Origin: Flavobacteriaceae bacterium
GTDB taxonomy: Bacteria; Bacteroidota; Bacteroidia; Flavobacteriales; Flavobacteriaceae
Length of the DNA: 5,277 bases
Direction of reading: 5' to 3'
Assembly (NCBI GenBank): GCA_013001365.1
Contig: JABDMQ010000028.1
Location: 1 to 5,277 of the forward strand
Shown here: positions 1 to 5,277 of the stretch, in pieces
Numbering within the stretch: the stretch's first letter is position 1
How the letters are laid out: the number at the start of each line of letters is the position of its first letter
The notes under the pieces: model-generated
The model's database searches: none
What the model saw: only the letters and a program-made list of their open reading frames with translations
What the model was told of the DNA's origin: nothing
Position numbers and translations under genes: made by a program

Positions 1-146
1 GAAAATAATCCATGCTTTTCTAAGGCTTCCTTAGCATAATGCGAACATGTTGGCTGATACCTGCAAGTTGCTGGCATTAATGGAGAAATTAAGTATTGAT
101 AAATCTTGATAAGAAATAAAAAAGGAGTAATAAGAAATTTTTTCAT
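1..146 (-). CDS. yidD: YidD, membrane protein insertion efficiency factor (N-terminal part, cut by window edge)
   Basis: The frame starts at the ATG at 146-144 and leaves the window after 48 complete codons. It begins MKKFLITPFLFLIKIYQ and continues through SPLMPATCRYQPTCSHYA (residues 21-38) and EALEKHG. This is the YidD signature: a short hydrophobic or amphipathic N-terminus, then ISP, two conserved cysteines (here C28 and C34), Y37 and a KHG segment. YidD is a small inner-membrane-associated protein, usually about 70-85 residues, thought to help YidC and Sec insert membrane proteins. About 60 percent of it should be present here. The start lies 2 bases after the cysS stop, with no Shine-Dalgarno-like sequence of its own, so translation is probably coupled to cysS. 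The family call rests on the motif and is firm; the C-terminal end is outside the window. Confidence 0.93.
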   Translation of the reverse strand, partial: MKKFLITPFLFLIKIYQYLISPLMPATCRYQPTCSHYAKEALEKHGLF

Positions 147-148
147 TT

Positions 149-1630
149 CTATTTAGTCGAATATGTCGTGCCGTCTTTACCGTCCTTCAATTGAATTCCT
201 GCCTCCAGAAGCTCATCACGAATCTTGTCGGACAAGGCAAAATCCTTATTGGCTCTTGCATCATCCCTCATCTTGATGAGCAGTTCTACGGCACCTTCAA
301 GTTTTCCTGAATCGTTCTGGGATTCTGATGGATTCACTAAACCTAGAATATCAAACGTGAATACTGTCATGGATGAAGCTAGCATCTCAAGATCATCAGT
401 TTTGATGGTTGCTTTTCCCTCTTTTATCTGGTTGATTTGTTTGACAGCTTCAAATAAGTTGGCAATGAGCACTGGTGTATTGAAATCGTCGTTCATGGCA
501 TCGTAACAAGACTGTTGCCAATCCTTTACATTGAAAGAGGAGATAGTATCAGTCTTTAGTCCCTTTAATGAATCAATAGCATTCATGAGCTTGAAAAATC
601 CTTTTTCACTAGCGAGAAGTCCATCATTGGTAAAATCAAGTATACTCCTGTAATTTGCTTGCAGCATGAAGAATCGTGCCACACTCGGCAAGAAGGCCTT
701 TGTAATATGAGGATTATCACCAGAAAAGATCTCATTTGGCAGAATATAATTCCCTGTTGATTTTGCCATTTTCTTACCATTCATGATGAGCATATTAGCG
801 TGCATCCAGAAATTGACTGGTGTCTGGCCATTCCATGCCTCAGCCTGTGCAATTTCACACTCATGATGCGGGAATTTAAGATCCATACCACCACCATGAA
901 TATCGAAATGCTCACCAAGGTATTTGGTGCTCATAGCAGTACATTCTAAGTGCCAGCCTGGAAATCCATCGCTCCAAGGCGAAGGCCAACGCATGATATG
1001 TTGCGGCTCCGCCTTCTTCCATAGCGCAAAATCCTGTGGATTCTTTTTATCACTTTGGCCATCGAGCGAACGCGTATTATGAATGAGGTCCTCAATGTTC
1101 CTACCACTTAACTTACCGTAATCATTTGTTTCGTTGTATTTAAGCACATCAAAATAAACCGATCCATTCACTTCGTAGGCCAAACCTTTATCCAAAATGG
1201 TTTTTATGATCTCAATCTGTTCGATGATATGGCCTGTAGCTGTTGGTTCGATACTTGGTGGCAAGAAATTGAAGGCATTGAGAATATTATGGAAATCCAC
1301 GGTGTAACGCTGAACCACTTCCATTGGTTCAATTTCTTCCAATCTGGCTTTCTTGGCAATACGATCCTCACCTTCGTCTGCATCGTTTTCCAAATGCCCT
1401 GCATCTGTAATATTCCTGACATAGCGCACTTTATAGCCTAAATGCTTAAAATACCTAAAGATCATATCAAACGACATAAAGGTCCGAACGTTGCCTAAAT
1501 GTACATTGCTATAGACCGTTGGGCCACATACGTACATGCCAACATAGCCCTCATTTATTGGCATGAAGATCTCTTTCTGCCCAGTTAAGGAATTGTATAT
1601 TTTAATGTGATGTTTATCGTAAAGTTGCAT
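149..1630 (-). CDS. cysS: Cysteinyl-tRNA synthetase
   Basis: The product (493 residues) is a class I aminoacyl-tRNA synthetase that attaches cysteine to tRNA-Cys in the cytoplasm using ATP. The N-terminal catalytic fold shows MYVCGPTVYSNVHLGN (residues 32-47), where HLGN 44-47 stands in the place of HIGH, and KMAKS at 287-291 for the KMSKS loop. The zinc site that selects cysteine is complete: C35, C230 (in GWHLEC), H255 and E259 (in FPHHECE), with the same 25- and 4-residue spacing between the last three as in E. coli. A helical DALR-type region follows at about 345-425. The C-terminal end is a typical tail with ALSDKIRDEL and GIQLKDGKDGTTYSTK. Length is somewhat above the E. coli enzyme (461). 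The ATG at 1630-1628 lies one base after the folE stop and gives the expected N-terminus, so the start is well supported. It is the middle gene of folE-cysS-yidD. Confidence 0.98.
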   Translation of the reverse strand: MQLYDKHHIKIYNSLTGQKEIFMPINEGYVGMYVCGPTVYSNVHLGNVRTFMSFDMIFRYFKHLGYKVRYVRNITDAGHLENDADEGEDRIAKKARLEEIEPMEVVQRYTVDFHNILNAFNFLPPSIEPTATGHIIEQIEIIKTILDKGLAYEVNGSVYFDVLKYNETNDYGKLSGRNIEDLIHNTRSLDGQSDKKNPQDFALWKKAEPQHIMRWPSPWSDGFPGWHLECTAMSTKYLGEHFDIHGGGMDLKFPHHECEIAQAEAWNGQTPVNFWMHANMLIMNGKKMAKSTGNYILPNEIFSGDNPHITKAFLPSVARFFMLQANYRSILDFTNDGLLASEKGFFKLMNAIDSLKGLKTDTISSFNVKDWQQSCYDAMNDDFNTPVLIANLFEAVKQINQIKEGKATIKTDDLEMLASSMTVFTFDILGLVNPSESQNDSGKLEGAVELLIKMRDDARANKDFALSDKIRDELLEAGIQLKDGKDGTTYSTK

Positions 1631-1631
1631 G

Positions 1632-2309
1632 CTAAAATGCCGTGTCTAACTTTATGTAATCCAAGAATTCCTGACGTGTTAATTTGTCTTTGAACTTACC
1701 GCCGAATTCCGATGTTACTGTACTGCTATCTATGTCTTTTATTCCTCTTGAGTTAACACAAAGATGCTTGGCATCAATAACACAAGCTACATCTTTAGTA
1801 TCTAGCACTTTTTGTAATTCTTCAACGATCTGCATGGTCAAGCGTTCTTGAACCTGTGGTCTTTTGGCAAAATAATCTACGATGCGATTGATCTTGGAAA
1901 GCCCTACAACATTACCACTGGATATATAGGCAACATGTGCCTTCCCAACGATTGGCAGTAAATGATGCTCGCAAGTAGAATAAAGCGTTATGTTCTTTTC
2001 CACTAGCATTTCACCATATTTATACTTGTTTTCGAACGTAGATGCAGAAGGTTTGTTATCAGGATCCAATCCGCCGAAAAGTTCATTTACGAACATTTTG
2101 GCTACTCTATTTGGAGTGCCTCTGAGACTATCGTCTGTTAGATCAAGACCTAGCGTCTCTAGAATGTGTCTAACATCATCCTTTATGATATCTATTTTCT
2201 CATCTTTCGATAACTTGAAGGCATCTTTTCTAAGTGGAGTTTCAGCAGACGCACTAAAATGGTTGTCACCTACAGATTCGAAGTCTCCTAATTGGCCATC
2301 TATCTTCAT
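1632..2309 (-). CDS. folE: GTP cyclohydrolase I
   Basis: The product (225 residues, close to the 222 of E. coli) converts GTP to 7,8-dihydroneopterin triphosphate, the first step of tetrahydrofolate and other pterin synthesis; the family forms a cytoplasmic decamer. The first 35 residues are a poorly conserved tail. LRGTPNRVAKM (62-72) is the conserved family segment. The zinc ligands are present: C113 and H116 in STCEHHLLP (111-119), and C184 in KHLCVNSRG (181-189). H115, H182, K139 and QER at 154-156 match catalytic or substrate residues of the E. coli enzyme, each offset by three. The SSTVTSEFGGKFK segment near the end is also typical. This is the zinc-dependent type IA enzyme, not FolE2. 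It is the first gene of the leftward cluster. The ATG at 2309-2307 follows a purine-rich GAAAG and lies about 43 bases inside a candidate promoter. Confidence 0.97.
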   Translation of the reverse strand: MKIDGQLGDFESVGDNHFSASAETPLRKDAFKLSKDEKIDIIKDDVRHILETLGLDLTDDSLRGTPNRVAKMFVNELFGGLDPDNKPSASTFENKYKYGEMLVEKNITLYSTCEHHLLPIVGKAHVAYISSGNVVGLSKINRIVDYFAKRPQVQERLTMQIVEELQKVLDTKDVACVIDAKHLCVNSRGIKDIDSSTVTSEFGGKFKDKLTRQEFLDYIKLDTAF

Positions 2310-2327
2310 ATCGTACTTTCTTTAAAT

Positions 2328-2340
2328 TCACTAGAAGTGA
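2328..2340 (-). other. Small inverted repeat in the folE leader
   Basis: TCACT and AGTGA are exact inverted copies separated by three bases (AGA). They lie between the candidate folE promoter and the folE start, so the folE messenger leader could form a 5-base-pair stem there, or a dimeric repressor could bind. The predicted leader is only about 35-40 bases, too short for a known riboswitch. A 5-base stem can easily arise by chance, so this is recorded as a weak candidate only. Confidence 0.25.
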
Positions 2341-2351
2341 GTGATAGTTTG

Positions 2352-2379
2352 CAAAGATAACAATTTCGTAGGTTAGCAA
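2352..2379 (-). promoter_or_regulatory. Candidate Bacteroidota-type promoter for folE-cysS-yidD
   Basis: Read on the minus strand, TTG (2379-2377), a 17-base spacer and TATCTTTG (2359-2352) match the Bacteroidota/Flavobacterium promoter consensus, TTG at -33 and TAnnTTTG at -7, recognised by the primary sigma factor of this phylum. All six defined bases of the -7 element match. Transcription would begin near 2346, giving a leader of roughly 37 bases before the folE ATG. Position and orientation fit a promoter for the whole leftward cluster. No transcript data are available, so this remains a motif-based prediction. Confidence 0.6.
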
Positions 2380-2501
2380 TACATCTTAACAAAGAATTAA
2401 TTCGTCGATATTTAACAGGTAGTTACTTAATATTTTCTTAATTTTCTCGTTTAAAGATAGTATTGGCCCCGATACGATTTTTAGGATTAAAAATAAAAGC
2501 A

Positions 2502-2984
2502 ATGAAATACCTTTTACGGGGCATTTTCCTGACGACGATTCTTTTATCATCTTTTAGCGGATTAGCTCAGGCTAAATCGACTCCTACGGCTGTAGAATTA
2601 GTAAAGTATAATGATAATGTCAATCTTCCTTTGTCTGTTAAGGAAAGAGGATTTCTTCAAGAGGTTTATGGAGATGAATTACAAGAATTAATTCTTAGTA
2701 AACCGCAACGACTTAAGGATGTCAAGGACATTCTTCGAAATCGCGTTGAAATCGTGTTAGCATCTCAGCATGAAAAAAGCGAATACGCACCATTATTGTC
2801 GTCAGTACCCTTGTTCGATAATTACAATGATCAGTTAGAACCGGATATAACCTTCAGCAAGAATGGATTCAATCCATTGAAATACAGGTTCCATTTTCAT
2901 GGATTTGGAACCTCCATGTATAGAATTGACAAAACTAATTATGTCTTAATTATTAAGCCTCAACATCGTAAAGGAAACCATTAA
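2502..2984 (+). CDS. Small secreted protein of unknown function
   Basis: I do not recognise a named family with a known function; the sequence resembles short exported hypothetical proteins of flavobacteria. The predicted product is 160 residues. It opens with a Sec signal peptide: MKYLLRG, a hydrophobic core at about 8-21, and an A-Q-A site giving cleavage after residue 24. The mature 136 residues contain no cysteine. Residues about 30-85 look helical and charged (SVKERGFLQEVYGDEL, then a K/R/D-rich stretch). Residues 123-154 look like beta strands, with FNPLKYRF at 123-130 and YVLIIKPQ at 147-154, and the end is basic. The frame is also open upstream to a TTG at 2463, but the ATG at 2502 puts the signal peptide at the very N-terminus and is preferred. 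No strong ribosome binding site is seen, only an A-rich stretch, which is common in this phylum. It lies 20 bases before the large surface protein and may share its transcript. The likely location is the periplasm. Confidence 0.85.
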   Translation: MKYLLRGIFLTTILLSSFSGLAQAKSTPTAVELVKYNDNVNLPLSVKERGFLQEVYGDELQELILSKPQRLKDVKDILRNRVEIVLASQHEKSEYAPLLSSVPLFDNYNDQLEPDITFSKNGFNPLKYRFHFHGFGTSMYRIDKTNYVLIIKPQHRKGNH

Positions 2985-3004
2985 TTTGGTAGTATAGCAT
3001 TCAA

Positions 3005-5277
3005 ATGAAAAAACAGCTACTTTATATTTTTCTTTTTATATCTGCCGCTTTATATGCGCAGGACATAAACATGCAAGATGGTACGTTTACCCAATGTTCA
3101 GGGATGTTTTATGATTCTGGTGGGGCAGGAGCACCCTACACATCTAGCCAGAATTTTTCTTTAACGATATGCCCTGATTCTGCAGGTGTGGTCCTTCAAG
3201 TGGAATTCATTTCGTTTGTCACGCAAATGGGCGCTGATGTATTGACCGTTTATGATGGTGATTCTAATATGGCTCCATTTTTTGGTAATTTTTCTGGTTC
3301 ACCTACTGTTCCATTCCAAATTACCGCAACCTCCGGAAATACGACAGGCTGTTTAACCTTTGAATGGGTGTCTGATGGTACGGGTGTTTTCCCGGGTTGG
3401 GAAGGAGTAATTGATTGTTTTGTGCCATGTCAGACTATTAATTCTCAAATTGATACATCTAATCCAGCACCTGATGTAGACGGAATCATTCGAGTTTGCC
3501 AGAACGATCCGATTGACCTTACAGGGAGTGGTGTATTCTCGGATGATGGCACAGGAGCCACATACGAGTGGGACTTGGGAGATGGAAATACGATTACAGG
3601 TCAGAATGCAAGTTTTTCCTATCCCAATGAAGGGGTTTATGTTGTTAACCTGAACATTACAGATACGAACCCACAAGGTTGTACAAATAATAATTTGATC
3701 AATCAAGTGATTCAAGTCTCTTCGACTCCAGACTTTACAGGAACACAAGCAGCATCAGAAACTCTTTGTTTTGGGGATTCAACTACCGCAACAACAATTG
3801 ATGGTTCAGTTGTACCTGTCCTAGTAATTAATGACTGTACCCCACCAGTTTCGGACCCTCAACCATTGCCAGATGGCACTGGAGCCACCTATGAAACATC
3901 AATAACAGTAGATTGTTTTGATTCTGCTGCTACGTTAACCGATATTAACCAACTCGTCAATATTTGCCTTACTCTAGAACATTCGTACTTAGGTGATCTG
4001 GATATCGAGATTATCTCACCTAATGGTCAAGTAGTGAGAATGCATGACCAAGGAGGAGGGTCGGCAAATTTAGGGGAGCCTTGGGCAACTGGTGCTGTGG
4101 ATGGTAATAGTGCGAATTTAACTCCTGGTGTGGGCTATCAATACTGTTTTGTGCCAGGCAATGTATTCCCGACATTAGTTGGAGGGGTTCAAGCCGGAGG
4201 AACTTTTGTTAGTGGTGATGGTCCAGGAACTTATACCGATTCCTTTGTTCCAGCAGGCAATTATAGTTCTGTTAATCCATTAACAGGATTGATTGGTTCT
4301 CCTTTGAATGGCAATTGGACAATAAGAATCGTTGATAATATCGGCCAGGACAATGGGAATCTATTTCAATGGAGTCTTGAGTTCGATCCGAGTATCTTAC
4401 CACCAGAATTATCATTTACACCAACAATAGTTACTGCTTCTTGGGATGCGGACCCTTCAATTACTAATACTGTTGGAAATACCATTACTGTGCAGCCAGG
4501 GGCAGTTGGACAGCATTGCTATACGTATAGGGTTATTGATAATTTTGGTTGTGAATATTCCGAAGAAGTTTGTATAACTATTCTACCAGAAATCATTACA
4601 GAATTACCAAATAACCTGTTCACTTGTGATACAGGTATGCCACCTTATATTTTTGATCTTTCGCAAAACACAGCCGTCATCTTGGCAAGCGATCCAAATG
4701 CAGCGGATATGGTCGTAAGTTATCATGAAACGCAGTTGGATGCAGATAATAATACAGCACCAATTGCTGCACCAGTAAATTACAATGGTACCGATGGGCA
4801 AACGATTTATATCCGGATTGAATATTTAACTTCTGGATGCTATGAGACCGAGAGCTTCACTTTGAATGTTCAAGGCCAACCAACAATCAATCCTGTCGCT
4901 GATCTAGAGGTATGCGACGATGGCAATAACGATGGCATGTCGCAATTCGATCTTGAAAGTCAATCCTTGACTATACTTGGGGCACAGCCGGCGACAGACT
5001 TTGAAGTTACCTATCATTTATCCTTTGCAGATGCAGACAGCGACACGGGAGCTCTCACAAGTCCTTATACCAACGTTAATAATCCTGAGCCGATCTTTGT
5101 ACGTGTTGAGAACATTGCTGACTCTAATTGTTACAATGTTTCAGCGCTGCCATTATTTAATTTGATCGTTAATAATACAGGAATTGCCAATGGAGTTGGG
5201 GATTTTGAGGTTTGTGACTTGAATGGTGATGGTTTAGAAATCTTCGATTTGACTAGTCAAACAGCTACGATTCTAGG
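3005..5277 (+). CDS. Large secreted multidomain surface protein (CUB-like, PKD, P-domain-like, repeats), 3' end outside window
   Basis: One frame is open from the ATG at 3005 to the window edge: 757 codons, no stop. A signal peptide (MKKQLLYIFLFISAALYAQ, cut after A18 or Q19) is followed by these regions. A CUB-like domain spans about 26-142, with four cysteines (C31, C56, C116, C138) and VYDGD at 82-86. A PKD domain at about 155-240 has WDLGDG at 189-194. A proprotein-convertase P-like domain at about 300-462 has HSYLGDLDIEIISPNG (326-341) and NGNWTIRIVDN (435-445). An Ig-like segment occupies about 463-528. Repeats of about 97 residues follow from 529. No catalytic protease or glycosidase domain is visible. 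This layout is typical of adhesin-like proteins exported by the type IX secretion system in flavobacteria. A C-terminal sorting domain, probably type B, would be expected beyond the window; that part is inference. The cysteine content fits an extracellular protein with disulfides. The substrate or partner is unknown. Confidence 0.9.
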   Translation, partial: MKKQLLYIFLFISAALYAQDINMQDGTFTQCSGMFYDSGGAGAPYTSSQNFSLTICPDSAGVVLQVEFISFVTQMGADVLTVYDGDSNMAPFFGNFSGSPTVPFQITATSGNTTGCLTFEWVSDGTGVFPGWEGVIDCFVPCQTINSQIDTSNPAPDVDGIIRVCQNDPIDLTGSGVFSDDGTGATYEWDLGDGNTITGQNASFSYPNEGVYVVNLNITDTNPQGCTNNNLINQVIQVSSTPDFTGTQAASETLCFGDSTTATTIDGSVVPVLVINDCTPPVSDPQPLPDGTGATYETSITVDCFDSAATLTDINQLVNICLTLEHSYLGDLDIEIISPNGQVVRMHDQGGGSANLGEPWATGAVDGNSANLTPGVGYQYCFVPGNVFPTLVGGVQAGGTFVSGDGPGTYTDSFVPAGNYSSVNPLTGLIGSPLNGNWTIRIVDNIGQDNGNLFQWSLEFDPSILPPELSFTPTIVTASWDADPSITNTVGNTITVQPGAVGQHCYTYRVIDNFGCEYSEEVCITILPEIITELPNNLFTCDTGMPPYIFDLSQNTAVILASDPNAADMVVSYHETQLDADNNTAPIAAPVNYNGTDGQTIYIRIEYLTSGCYETESFTLNVQGQPTINPVADLEVCDDGNNDGMSQFDLESQSLTILGAQPATDFEVTYHLSFADADSDTGALTSPYTNVNNPEPIFVRVENIADSNCYNVSALPLFNLIVNNTGIANGVGDFEVCDLNGDGLEIFDLTSQTATIL
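3545..3568 (+). repeat. 24-base imperfect direct repeat, copy 1 (within surface protein gene)
   Basis: These bases encode DGTGATYE (residues 181-188), just before the WDLGDG of the PKD domain. The same eight residues are encoded again at 3872-3895. The two DNA copies agree at 20 of 24 positions, differing only at third codon positions. This suggests either an old internal duplication or repeated use of a favoured linker motif. Confidence 0.7.
3872..3895 (+). repeat. 24-base imperfect direct repeat, copy 2 (within surface protein gene)
   Basis: This is the second copy of the DGTGATYE-coding segment (residues 290-297), 327 bases (109 codons) after copy 1. It sits at the entry to the P-like domain, following a proline-rich linker (CTPPVSDPQPLP). 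All differences from copy 1 are synonymous. Confidence 0.7.
4589..5277 (+). repeat. Tandem protein repeats of about 97 residues (two complete, third cut)
   Basis: Within the surface protein, units start near residues 529, 626 and 726. Each begins with a short strand, then a cysteine (C541, C637, C737), then CD...FDL. The two complete units continue with V-x-Y-H (Y573-H574, Y670-H671), a D-A-D segment, I-Y/F-V/I-R-I/V-E, and a second cysteine followed by Tyr (C612, C709). Spacing between equivalent positions is 96-100 residues. The DNA copies have diverged, so this is an old domain array rather than a recent duplication. Such units commonly fill the C-terminal half of long flavobacterial proteins with a gliding-motility-associated type B C-terminal domain. 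More copies probably follow beyond the window. Confidence 0.8.

Noticed and set aside
225..1441. Several short open frames on both strands within cysS
   Set aside because: They overlap a complete, motif-rich cysteinyl-tRNA synthetase and are shadows of it.
1990..2325. 111-codon plus-strand open frame opposite folE
   Set aside because: It is antisense to an unmistakable GTP cyclohydrolase I and its translation has no family features.
2310..2346. Possible riboswitch (for example tetrahydrofolate) upstream of folE
   Set aside because: The predicted leader is under 50 bases and holds only a 5-base-pair stem, too small for any known folate-type riboswitch.
2458..2465. TAGTATTG as a rightward -7 promoter element
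   Set aside because: It departs from TAnnTTTG at one defined position and has no TTG at the right distance upstream, so it is too weak to list as a feature.
2463..2501. Upstream TTG start that would add 13 residues to the small secreted protein
   Set aside because: It would place a basic, non-signal stretch before a normal signal peptide; the ATG at 2502 gives a standard Sec signal at the N-terminus.
2982..3004. Terminator between the small secreted protein and the large surface protein
   Set aside because: The 20-base gap contains no stem followed by a T run, so nothing supports a stop of transcription there.
3353..3748. 131-codon minus-strand open frame inside the large surface protein gene
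   Set aside because: It lies wholly opposite the clearly coding rightward frame, which has recognisable domains; its translation shows no recognisable motif.

Overview
The window looks like chromosomal DNA from a member of the Bacteroidota, most probably a flavobacterium. It is AT-rich and its housekeeping proteins have a Bacteroidota flavour (for example the cysteinyl-tRNA synthetase carries HLGN in place of HIGH). Its best promoter candidate is of the Bacteroidota type (TTG, 17 bases, TAnnTTTG). It also encodes a long secreted multidomain protein of the kind exported by the type IX secretion system. The genus cannot be told from the sequence alone.

Layout. Positions 1-2309 hold a tight leftward (minus-strand) cluster. 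Reading in the direction of transcription it is folE (GTP cyclohydrolase I), then cysS (cysteinyl-tRNA synthetase), then the start of yidD (membrane protein insertion efficiency factor), which leaves the window at base 1. The gaps are 1 and 2 bases, so this is almost certainly one transcript with coupled translation. Positions 2310-2501 are a divergent intergenic region with a good candidate folE promoter and a tiny hairpin in the folE leader. Positions 2502-2984 encode a 160-residue secreted protein of unknown function. After 20 bases, 3005-5277 is an uninterrupted rightward reading frame of at least 757 codons that runs off the window. It encodes a signal peptide, a CUB-like domain, a PKD domain, a proprotein-convertase P-like domain, an Ig-like segment, and then about 97-residue repeats, two of which carry a DxNxDG calcium-loop-like motif.

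Function. The leftward genes are basic metabolism (pterin synthesis, tRNA charging, membrane protein insertion) and share an operon without an obvious pathway link. The rightward pair are both predicted to be exported, and the second is probably a cell-surface or secreted adhesin-like protein. No RNA genes, CRISPR arrays, insertion sequences, attachment sites or convincing terminators were seen. I found no clear evidence of a wholly new system. The most interesting material is the large surface protein and the uncharacterised small secreted protein in front of it.
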